From positions 1 through 59,111 of the forward strand of contig JAHREW010000037.1 in assembly GCA_020883125.1 (NCBI GenBank): a stretch of DNA of 59,111 nt, in the 5' to 3' direction. Shown in pieces: positions 45,116-51,992 of this stretch. The position numbers and the translations under genes were made by a program. The notes below the pieces were generated by a model. That model did not search any database and was not told the DNA's origin. It saw only the letters and a list, made by a program, of their open reading frames with translations. The stretch's first letter is position 1. Each line of letters begins with the position of its first letter. The DNA comes from Microcoleus sp. CAWBG506. Lineage in GTDB: Bacteria; Cyanobacteriota; Cyanobacteriia; Cyanobacteriales; Microcoleaceae.

Positions 45116-45180
45116 CGTATATCTCCTAACAGAATAAAGGTGAAATTTTCAGTAATGAACAGTTAGCAGCTAGCAGTTCC

Positions 45181-45217
45181 CATTCAGGAGTTAATCCCAC
45201 CGATTTGCTCCTGAATG
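45181..45217. repeat. 10-bp perfect stem-loop between clp genes
   Basis: CATTCAGGAG (45181-45190) and CTCCTGAATG (45208-45217). It lies in the 111-base gap between the middle clp gene and clpP and could stabilise or partly terminate the transcript, adjusting subunit ratio. Confidence 0.5.
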
Positions 45218-45226
45218 ACAACTCCT

Positions 45227-45898
45227 TTAGCTAAAAACTGTGGCGGTTGGTTGAGATATTTCTTTGGTGCTTTCCAACACCCGATCGATCAGCCCGTAAT
45301 CTTTAGCTGCTTGCGGAGTCAAGTAAAACGTGCGATTCATATCTTTCGCCAGTTTTTCCACAGATTGTCCTGTATTTTTCGCAAAAATTTCCAGAATTAA
45401 ATCTTTTTTTGCTAGGACTTCTGTGGCAGTGATTGTGATATCAGTTGCCTGACCCTGCGTCCCCCCTTGGGGATACTCCAGGGCAATCATCGCATGGGGG
45501 AGACTAGCTCGCTTCCCTTTGCTCCCGGAGGACAGTAACAGGGCCGACAGACCGATGGCTTGACCCAAACAAATAGTTTGGATTTCCGACTTGATATGCT
45601 GCATGGTATCGTAAATCGCCAAACCAGCGGCCACCGACATCATCCCAGCCATTTGATTTACTGTTCCCCCCGCGATTGGGTCGCCGTAGGAGTTGATGTA
45701 TAGATATATCGGCTTCTTCTGGTCGATCGAATCCAGGTAAAGCATTGCTGAAATCACCGTATTTGCCAGACCTGTAGTTATCGTCTGGTTCACAAAAATG
45801 ATCCGTTCCTGGCTCAAGCGAGTGTAAATATTGATCCACTGCCAGTTGGAGCTGCCAGGAATGTTGTAAGGAACGCGCAGGATTTCATCAACAGGCAT
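45227..45898 (-). CDS. Second ClpR-like (catalytically dead) Clp subunit
   Basis: A 223-residue ClpP homologue starting MPVDEILRVPYNIPGSSNWQ (ATG at 45898; the frame stays open to 45940). The active-site region reads GQAIGLSALLL where ClpP has [11 protein letters not shown], so the nucleophile is Gly; the His segment reads MIALEYPQGG against IMIHQPSGG, so His is lost as well. An insertion of about 15 residues (DPIAGGTVNQMAGMMSV) precedes [16 protein letters not shown]. Otherwise the handle and ring residues are conserved. It is closer to ClpP at the N-terminus than to the upstream ClpR. Probably a structural ring subunit in the mixed Clp core. Confidence 0.85.
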   Translation of the reverse strand: MPVDEILRVPYNIPGSSNWQWINIYTRLSQERIIFVNQTITTGLANTVISAMLYLDSIDQKKPIYLYINSYGDPIAGGTVNQMAGMMSVAAGLAIYDTMQHIKSEIQTICLGQAIGLSALLLSSGSKGKRASLPHAMIALEYPQGGTQGQATDITITATEVLAKKDLILEIFAKNTGQSVEKLAKDMNRTFYLTPQAAKDYGLIDRVLESTKEISQPTATVFS

Positions 45899-45965
45899 AG
45901 CTACCACCATCCAAGCTTCTAAAAAAATAATCAGACTCAAAAAGCCTTCCCCTAGCAGGAAAGGG

Positions 45966-46655
45966 TTAAACTAGCGCCGGCAATGCTACGGGCAAATCCT
46001 TGGTGCTTTCTAGCACGCGATCGATTAGTCCGTATTCTTTGGCTTGTTCCGGGGTCATGTAGCACATTCGATCGGTATCTTTGGCAATTTTTTCCACGGG
46101 CTGACCCGTATTCTTCGACAGGATACCCATTGCCGTTGCTTTGTTTGCCAGGACTTCCTTCGCCCGAATCTGGATGTCTGTTGCCTGCGATCGTCCCATC
46201 CCCGTCCGCGGTTGATTCAGCACAATGGTAGCATGGGGCAAACTAGCCCGCGAGCCTTTAGCTCCCGCAGACAAAATCATCGCCGCAGTTCCCATCGCTT
46301 GACCTAGGCAGATCGTATGAACAGGAGGTTTCACGTAGTTCATCGTGTCACAGATAGCGAAAGCTTCCGTTTCTTGCCCAATGGCATCCCCTGTGTACCA
46401 GGAAGTTCCTGTCGAGTTGATGTAAAAAAAGATCGGTTTTTCCGAATCATTGAATTGTAAGTAGAGTAACTGAGCAATAATCAGTTTAGTGACATCTACC
46501 CCCATTTGACGTTTGAAATCGTCGGACGATACCAAGGGTAAGCCCAGGTAGATAATCCGCTCCTTCAGCAACAGCGATTGTAAATCAGGGGGGGGCGTCC
46601 GGTAGGAGGCATCGCCGTAGTATTGCGATTGCATTGCTTTAAAGGGTGTTTTCAT
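45966..46655 (-). CDS. clpR: ATP-dependent Clp protease subunit ClpR
   Basis: A 229-residue catalytically inactive Clp subunit: MKTPFKAMQSQYYGD, PPPDLQSLLLKERIIYLGLP, INSTGTSWYTGDAIGQETEA, GQAMGTAAMILSAG (Ser replaced by Gly), IVLNQPRTG (His replaced by Asn), KDTDRMCYM (Asp kept). This matches cyanobacterial ClpR, partner of ClpP3. I start at ATG 46655 rather than 46706, matching the length of homologues as I recall them. It heads the clpR/clpR-like/clpP cluster and is divergent from the VWA gene, with about 67 bases between starts, so their promoters overlap. Confidence 0.9.
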   Translation of the reverse strand: MKTPFKAMQSQYYGDASYRTPPPDLQSLLLKERIIYLGLPLVSSDDFKRQMGVDVTKLIIAQLLYLQFNDSEKPIFFYINSTGTSWYTGDAIGQETEAFAICDTMNYVKPPVHTICLGQAMGTAAMILSAGAKGSRASLPHATIVLNQPRTGMGRSQATDIQIRAKEVLANKATAMGILSKNTGQPVEKIAKDTDRMCYMTPEQAKEYGLIDRVLESTKDLPVALPALV

Positions 46656-46722
46656 CGAAATGTCGCCTGAACTGATGGAGTTATTCTTAAAGAAATAGTA
46701 ACGCAATCTTTAGGTATCCCGC

Positions 46723-47958
46723 ATGAAAGTTAGTTTGCTCCCTGCTTTAAACGACACCAACCTGGACGCGGATGCGCCCTCAAGCCAGCGCCAGCTAGCC
46801 ATTTCGGTGTCTGCCACCACCTCGGACTTCGACTCCAACGTACCCTTAAATCTGTGCCTGATTCTCGACCACAGCGGTTCCATGAACGGACGTCCTTTGG
46901 AAACCGTCAAACAGGCCGCCGGACGCCTCCTCGACAGATTGAAGCCTGGGGATCGCTTTTGTGCGGTTGCTTTTGACCACAAAGCTAAAGTCCTTGTCCC
47001 TAACCAAATTGTGGAAGACCCCGCTAGTATTAAACGGCAAATTGAGAAATTGCGTCCCGCTGGTGGGACGGCAATTGATGAGGGCATTAAGCTAGGTATT
47101 GAAGAGTTGGGCAAAGGCAAAAAAGAGACTATCTCTCAGGCCTTTCTGTTGACTGATGGCGAAAATGAACACGGCGACAATAACCGCTGTTTGAAGTTGG
47201 CCAAACTGGCCGCTGAGTATAACATGACTTTGAATTCTCTGGGATTTGGGGATAACTGGAATCAGGATATTTTGGAAAAAATTGCGGATGCCGGTGGCGG
47301 TGCTTTGGCTCATATTCAGCGTCCTGAAGATGCTGTTGAAGAGTTTGGCAAGCTGTTTACCCGCGTCCAATCCGTGGGGCTGACTAATGCTTATTTGCTA
47401 TTTTCTTTAATGCCAAAGGTGCGGTTAGCCGAACTTAAACCGATCGCCCAAGTGGCCCCGGATACGATCGAATTGCCGGTGCAGCAAGAGGGCGATCGCT
47501 TTATGGTCCGTTTGGGAGATTTAATGAAGGATGTAGAACGAGTAGTTTTGGCTAATATTTATATTGGACAGTTACCAGAGGGTAAACAGCCGATCGGGCA
47601 ATTGCAAATTCGCTATGACGATCCGACAGTAGGTGCAGGTTTGCTCTCTGAATCGGTGTTGATTTCAACTAATGTCCTGTCAGTTTATCAGCCGGCAATC
47701 AACCCAATGGTACAGCAACACATTTTAGCTTTAGCTAAATACCGCCAAACTCAACTTGCTGAAACTAGATTGCAGCAGGGCGATCGGGCTGGCGCAGCCA
47801 CGATGCTTCAAACCGCCGCTAAAACGGCTCTGCAAATGGGCGATAAAAGTGCTGCCACTGTCCTCCAAACCTCTGCTACTCGCTTGCAATCCGGTGAGGA
47901 GTTGAGTGAGGGCGATCGCAAGAAAACTCGGATTGCTTCTAAGACTATATTAAAGTAA
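46723..47958 (+). CDS. VWA domain-containing protein
   Basis: A 411-residue protein. VWA domain (about 40-220) with MIDAS motif DHSGSMNG (49-56), a conserved Thr/Gly region PAGGTAIDEG, and FLLTDGENEHGDN (third metal-site Asp). Residues 220-340 are a beta-rich domain and 330-411 are helical (QQHILALAKYRQTQLAETRL). No signal peptide, so cytosolic. Members are common in cyanobacteria and act as metal-dependent protein-binding scaffolds, often with AAA ATPases or phosphatases. Divergent from clpR. Confidence 0.88.
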   Translation: MKVSLLPALNDTNLDADAPSSQRQLAISVSATTSDFDSNVPLNLCLILDHSGSMNGRPLETVKQAAGRLLDRLKPGDRFCAVAFDHKAKVLVPNQIVEDPASIKRQIEKLRPAGGTAIDEGIKLGIEELGKGKKETISQAFLLTDGENEHGDNNRCLKLAKLAAEYNMTLNSLGFGDNWNQDILEKIADAGGGALAHIQRPEDAVEEFGKLFTRVQSVGLTNAYLLFSLMPKVRLAELKPIAQVAPDTIELPVQQEGDRFMVRLGDLMKDVERVVLANIYIGQLPEGKQPIGQLQIRYDDPTVGAGLLSESVLISTNVLSVYQPAINPMVQQHILALAKYRQTQLAETRLQQGDRAGAATMLQTAAKTALQMGDKSAATVLQTSATRLQSGEELSEGDRKKTRIASKTILK

Positions 47959-47962
47959 TCTC

Positions 47963-48040
47963 ATGGTTTGTAGTAAGGATTTTAGTCTTGATTGACTTCA
48001 AGATAAACACAGGAAAATCGTCCTTGCTACAAACCACCAT
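47963..48040. repeat. Palindromic repeat family F
   Basis: ATGGTTTGTAGTAAGGATTTT at the left and AAAATCGTCCTTGCTACAAACC at the right are imperfect terminal inverted repeats about 30 bases apart; ~78 bp, just after the VWA gene. MITE-like or a terminator hairpin. Confidence 0.65.
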
Positions 48041-48075
48041 TTCAAATTAGTAGCTGCTTTAGATGTTCCCTCGTC

Positions 48076-48081
48076 TATAAT
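48076..48081 (+). promoter_or_regulatory. -10 box upstream of second Uma2 gene
   Basis: TATAAT overlapping an in-frame ATG at 48080, which argues that this ATG is not the start and that translation begins at ATG 48110. Box-to-start distance is 34 bases, close to that of the other two Uma2 genes. Confidence 0.5.
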
Positions 48082-48109
48082 GTTTCTATCACCTATAAAG
48101 AGTGCTTGT

Positions 48110-48676
48110 ATGAACCAAACAATATCTGATCAAGTACGCTGGACTACGGCAGATTTAGAACTATTGCCAGATAACGGCGATCGCTATGAAATTATTGATG
48201 GGGAGCTATTTATGACTAGAGCACCGCATTGGGGTCATCAACAGACTTGTGGCAGATTTTTCTCTGTGCTTGATACTTGGTCGATGTCTGCTGGTTTAGG
48301 ACGAGCTGCAATCAATCCAGGGCTGATTTTCACAGAGGCCGATAACGTCATTCCTGATGTAGTTTGGGCGAGCAATGAACCCTTGGCCCTCTTGCTAGAC
48401 GAAGCCGGTCATTTAACCGCCGCACCAGAGTTAATTGTTGAAGTTTTATCCCCCGGTGCAGATAATGAAAGACGGGATAGAGATTTGAAACTCCGACTCT
48501 ATTCGGTGCGGGGAGTACAGGAATACTGGATTGCGAATTTGCGGTTGCAGCAAATAGAAGTTTATCGCCGCGAACAAGCAAGTTTAAGGTTAGTTGCTAC
48601 ACTGTTGAATGCTGATGAATTGACCTCAGCTTTGTTACCTGGTTTTAGTTGTTCAGTCGGTAGGATTTTTGCTTAG
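48110..48676 (+). CDS. Uma2 family protein (DUF820)
   Basis: A 188-residue Uma2 protein from ATG 48110: WTTADLELLPDNGDRYEIID, FTEADNVIPDVVWAS, PELIVEVLSPGADNERRDRD, LRLYSVRGVQEYWIAN, the PD...EVLSP...K...EYW order of the PD-(D/E)XK-like core. Role unknown. The frame extends ten codons upstream to 48080, but that ATG lies in a TATAAT box. Overlaps no gene; the TPR gene starts four bases after its stop, so the two are probably cotranscribed. Confidence 0.85.
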   Translation: MNQTISDQVRWTTADLELLPDNGDRYEIIDGELFMTRAPHWGHQQTCGRFFSVLDTWSMSAGLGRAAINPGLIFTEADNVIPDVVWASNEPLALLLDEAGHLTAAPELIVEVLSPGADNERRDRDLKLRLYSVRGVQEYWIANLRLQQIEVYRREQASLRLVATLLNADELTSALLPGFSCSVGRIFA

Positions 48677-48680
48677 ACTT

Positions 48681-49157
48681 ATGAAATATTTGTACAGAGC
48701 GATCGCACTTTGCGGATTTGTTACCGTTTTGGGTGGCATATCCCCTGCCATTTCTACTCAAAATTCACCAATACTCATCGTTCAAAATTCGGCAGAAAAC
48801 TTATTTAACAGCGGTTTAACCAAGTCAGAAGCAGGAGATATTCAAGGTGCGATCGCCGATTACACCGAAGCCATCCGCCTCAATCCAGACTACGCCGCAG
48901 CCCATAACAAACGCGGTATAATTCGAGCCCGCGATCTCAAAGATTACCCAGCAGCAAAGGCAGATTTCGATCGCGCTATTCAAATCGACCCCAACTACGG
49001 CGATGCCTACTACAATCGCGCCAGAGTCCGCGAATTCTTAGAAGATATCAACGGCGCGATCGCCGATTATCATACAGCAGCCCAATTCTATCAAAAATCA
49101 GGCAAAACTAACGATTATCAAGATGCCATTAAGCATCTTCAACTGCTGGAACAATAA
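48681..49157 (+). CDS. Secreted or periplasmic TPR protein
   Basis: A 158-residue protein with a signal peptide (MKYLYRAIALCGFVTVLGGI, cleavage likely near residue 26) and three tetratricopeptide repeats (about 45-150; GDIQGAIADYTEAIRLNPDY, AKADFDRAIQIDPNYGDAYY). ATG at 48681 is preferred over an upstream TTG at 48669. TPRs mediate protein binding; the partner is unknown. Only four bases after the Uma2 stop. Confidence 0.82.
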   Translation: MKYLYRAIALCGFVTVLGGISPAISTQNSPILIVQNSAENLFNSGLTKSEAGDIQGAIADYTEAIRLNPDYAAAHNKRGIIRARDLKDYPAAKADFDRAIQIDPNYGDAYYNRARVREFLEDINGAIADYHTAAQFYQKSGKTNDYQDAIKHLQLLEQ

Positions 49158-49176
49158 ATAGCTTGTGCCAACATGA

Positions 49177-49182
49177 TATAAT
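49177..49182 (+). promoter_or_regulatory. -10 box upstream of third Uma2 gene
   Basis: TATAAT (within GATATAATATCC) 33 bases before the ATG at 49210, the same spacing as at the 12045 and 48110 genes. Confidence 0.5.
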
Positions 49183-49209
49183 ATCCTTAGTGTTTAAAAA
49201 ATACCAACT

Positions 49210-49779
49210 ATGATTGCCAACATCAGCCACAACTACACCTCCCCAGAAGACTATTTAGAAGGCGAAAAAATTAGCCCCATCAAACACGAATACCGACAAG
49301 GAGAAATCTACGCAATGGCAGGAGCAAGCGATGCACATGAAACAATTGCAGGCAACTTATTTGCGTTGCTGAGAAACCACGTTCGGGGCACAGGATGCCG
49401 AATTTACATAGGAAACATGAAAGCCAGAATAGAGCAAGCAGACGTGTTTTACTATCCCGACATCATGGTAACTTGCGACGAAAGAGATAGAAGTCTTGAC
49501 TATTTCAAACGCCACCCGCGCTTAATCGTAGAAGTTCTCTCTCCAACCACAGCAGCATTCGATCGCGGAAATAAATTTGCGGACTACCGCACCTTAGAAA
49601 CTTTACAAGAATACGTAGTGATTAATCAAGAAAGAATCGGTGTAGAATGTTATCGGCGCAATGCAGAATGGCGCTGGGAACTCTATCCTTACGTTGCTGG
49701 TGAAGAAGTTCGCTTGGCTAGCGTAGAATTTCAAGGCCCGATCGCACAAATTTACGAAGATGTTCTAGGAATCAGTTAA
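49210..49779 (+). CDS. Uma2 family protein (DUF820)
   Basis: A 189-residue Uma2 protein: NYTSPEDYLEGEKISPIKHE, GEIYAMAGASDAHETIAGNL, FYYPDIMVTCDERDRSLDYF, HPRLIVEVLSPTTAAFDRGN and LQEYVVINQERIGVECYRR. This is the most canonical of the three Uma2 copies, with PD, EVLSP, Lys and EY elements all present. It is not closely similar to the other two, so they are separate acquisitions and not local duplicates. Function unknown. Confidence 0.88.
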   Translation: MIANISHNYTSPEDYLEGEKISPIKHEYRQGEIYAMAGASDAHETIAGNLFALLRNHVRGTGCRIYIGNMKARIEQADVFYYPDIMVTCDERDRSLDYFKRHPRLIVEVLSPTTAAFDRGNKFADYRTLETLQEYVVINQERIGVECYRRNAEWRWELYPYVAGEEVRLASVEFQGPIAQIYEDVLGIS

Positions 49780-49856
49780 AATAGGCGATCGAACCGATAT
49801 CAACAATTTATCTCTGTTCCCAAGCGGTTAAATACTCAAAATTTACTATTCAAAAA

Positions 49857-50873
49857 ATGTCCGCAACTTCCACCTTCACCGTCACCGTACCCGCCACAAC
49901 CGCCAACCTCGGCCCCGGTTTTGACTGCATCGGCGCCGCTTTAAGCCTCTACAACTCCTTCCAATTCTCTCTTCTCGAACCCTCCGCAACCGAGAAACTA
50001 AAAATTACAGTCACAGGCGCAGAAGCCGCCAAAGTCAAGACAGATGACAGCAATCTCGCTTATGTAGCATTTGTCAAATTATACGATCGCCTCCAACAAT
50101 CGCCGCCGCCCGTAGCCATACATATAGATATGCAAGTGCCCCTGGCTAGAGGTTTGGGAAGTTCCGCTACAGCTATTGTTGGTGGGTTAGTTGGTGCAAA
50201 TTTATTAGCCGGAAAGCCTTTGAGTCAGGTGGAAGTGATGCAATTGGCGATCGAACTTGAAGGACATCCTGACAACGTTGTCCCCGCTTTGTTGGGGGGT
50301 TGTCGCCTCGCTGCTAGCGATGCACCCCTCCCCACCCACGGGGGCGGGCACGGGGGCACCGCCCCTACGGAAAACCAGGATTTTGTAGGGGTAGTGCCCC
50401 CGTGCCTACCCTCCCTCAGTTGGCAAATTTGCGATATTCCCTGGCATCCGAATATTGTGCCCGTGGTAGCGATTCCCGATTTTGAACTTTCTACAGCCGA
50501 AGCCCGCAAAGTTTTGCCAGCAGATTACAGTCGGGCTGACGCGATTTTCAATGCCGCACACCTCGGTTTGCTGTTGCGGGCTTTGGAAACGGGCAATGAA
50601 AACTGGCTGCGCTGCGCCCTCCAAGACAAAATTCACCAGCCTTACCGGCAATCTCTGATTCAAGGATATGAAGCGGTGCAAGAAGCTGCACTGAATGCAG
50701 GGGCCTGTGGGATGGTAATTAGCGGTGCTGGGCCCACGCTTTTAGCTTTAACTGATCTTACTAATGCTGATGCGGTTGTGAGGGAAATGGCGGCGGCTTG
50801 GGGGGAATTTGGGGTGAAGGCTGATGTCAGGGCGATTTCTCTTGATACCCAAGGCGCACAAGTCTTGACTTAG
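49857..50873 (+). CDS. thrB: Homoserine kinase with in-frame palindromic-repeat insertion
   Basis: A 338-residue GHMP kinase: VTVPATTANLGPGFDCIGAA (N-terminal), ATP loop PLARGLGSSATAIVGGL, ELEGHPDNVVPALLGGCRLA, and C-terminal CGMVISGAGPTLLALTD. It phosphorylates homoserine in threonine synthesis. It is about 30 residues longer than usual because residues about 158-190 (THGGGHGGTAPTENQ...VVPPCLPS) are encoded by a dispersed palindromic DNA repeat inserted in frame between GCRLAAS and SWQICDIPWHP. All GHMP motifs lie outside the insert, so the enzyme is probably active with an extra surface loop. No clear ribosome site. Confidence 0.95.
   Translation: MSATSTFTVTVPATTANLGPGFDCIGAALSLYNSFQFSLLEPSATEKLKITVTGAEAAKVKTDDSNLAYVAFVKLYDRLQQSPPPVAIHIDMQVPLARGLGSSATAIVGGLVGANLLAGKPLSQVEVMQLAIELEGHPDNVVPALLGGCRLAASDAPLPTHGGGHGGTAPTENQDFVGVVPPCLPSLSWQICDIPWHPNIVPVVAIPDFELSTAEARKVLPADYSRADAIFNAAHLGLLLRALETGNENWLRCALQDKIHQPYRQSLIQGYEAVQEAALNAGACGMVISGAGPTLLALTDLTNADAVVREMAAAWGEFGVKADVRAISLDTQGAQVLT
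50347..50406. repeat. Palindromic repeat inside thrB
   Basis: Two 22-base arms (50347-50368 and 50385-50406) match as inverted repeats at 20 of 22 positions around AGGATTTT-containing loop; arms carry GGGGGCACCGCCCC and GGGGTAGTGCCCCC. GC-rich against its surroundings. One arm-like fragment recurs at 3774-3815. It is translated as part of ThrB. Confidence 0.85.
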
Positions 50874-50884
50874 AGAACAGCACA

Positions 50885-50963
50885 GAATGATTGATCCTAT
50901 AATGACCAAAATGGTTTGTGGAAATTTCCGTTAAACCCACATAGCTATTGGATCATTCTTTTT
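50885..50963 (+). terminator. Possible terminator after thrB
   Basis: AGAATGATTGATCC (50885) and GGATCATTCTTTTTG (about 50952-50963) can pair with a two-base bulge around a long loop, followed by a T-run. Separates thrB from the GT2 operon. The rest of the gap to 51101 shows only the ribosome site GGGAGG. Confidence 0.5.
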
Positions 50964-51101
50964 GTGGAGGTCTCTGAGGGCATTAGGTAAAGTTTTGTAA
51001 CAAAAGACAAGTATTTTGCATAAAACTTGGGGACTCAGCCCGATAGATAAATAGAGCTTGATTAAGTTCCGCTACTGTTTGTCTTGAAAGGGAGGATCGT
51101 A

Positions 51102-51986
51102 ATGCAAAAAGTTTCAATCATTATGCCTGCATTTAAAGCAGAAGATACAATTGCCAGCGCTGTTTTGAGCATCATTCAGCAAGAGTATAAAGACTGGGAA
51201 TTGATCATTGTTGCAGACGATTACGTTGATTATGAGTCAGTTCTTGGTCGTGTCGGGTTGTTGCACAAAGGCATCCGATTCCTTTCTACTGGAGGCAATG
51301 CTTCAGGGTCGCCGATTCCCAGAAATATAGGTCTGGATTCCGCCCGCTTTGAATACGCAGCCATACTCGATGCTGATGATATGATGCATCCTCAGAAGCT
51401 TGAGCTTGCGGTTGTACAGTTACAACACCATCCGATAATTTCTTGTGCCCTTCAGTTACTGACGAAGAATCACAAACCTTTAAGAACGGTGGGTGAAGGT
51501 TCCGACCGCATTCTTACAAGTCAAAACTATAAATTCACTAACTTCTCAAGTGATTCTATGCTCGTGTATGATCGCAGGGTTGCCGACCCGATATTTGATT
51601 CCACCCTGTCATGTGTCACTGATATCGATTTCCTATTAAAGCTCTTTTCCAAGAGCGATCGCTGCTTTCATTTTGGACAGACACTTCATTCTTATGTGAA
51701 GCGACCTATTTCTGTAACTAATGGACCTGGTGCTAGCCAAAAGATTGCTCTTACCAAGCAACTAATGTTGGAGAGGCTATCTTCTGGACACTACCCATTA
51801 GCGGACCCACAGAGTATTCCTTCTGTTCAGCAGTTTTTCACCTTATCACTAAAGGCAGAAAAATTGTATAGCAATGCGTTACTCACTAACTCTGCCGCAC
51901 TGTTTGAAGATTATATAGAGCAAACCATCCTAGCTAATATTGACCATGTGTTTAGAGAGGAAGCAGCACGATTATTTTATTGGTAA
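51102..51986 (+). CDS. Glycosyltransferase family 2
   Basis: A 294-residue GT-A protein: VSIIMPAFKAEDTIASAVLS at the N-terminus, DWELIIVADDYVDY, SGSPIPRNIGLDSARFEYAA, the metal-binding DADDMMHPQKLELA (DxD), and a downstream acceptor domain. ATG 51102 has an excellent ribosome site (GGGAGG, 51090-51095). Only six bases separate its stop from the next gene, so they are translationally linked. It probably transfers a sugar to a glycan or natural product made with the neighbouring unknown protein and methyltransferases. Confidence 0.88.
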   Translation: MQKVSIIMPAFKAEDTIASAVLSIIQQEYKDWELIIVADDYVDYESVLGRVGLLHKGIRFLSTGGNASGSPIPRNIGLDSARFEYAAILDADDMMHPQKLELAVVQLQHHPIISCALQLLTKNHKPLRTVGEGSDRILTSQNYKFTNFSSDSMLVYDRRVADPIFDSTLSCVTDIDFLLKLFSKSDRCFHFGQTLHSYVKRPISVTNGPGASQKIALTKQLMLERLSSGHYPLADPQSIPSVQQFFTLSLKAEKLYSNALLTNSAALFEDYIEQTILANIDHVFREEAARLFYW

Positions 51987-51992
51987 AATTTT

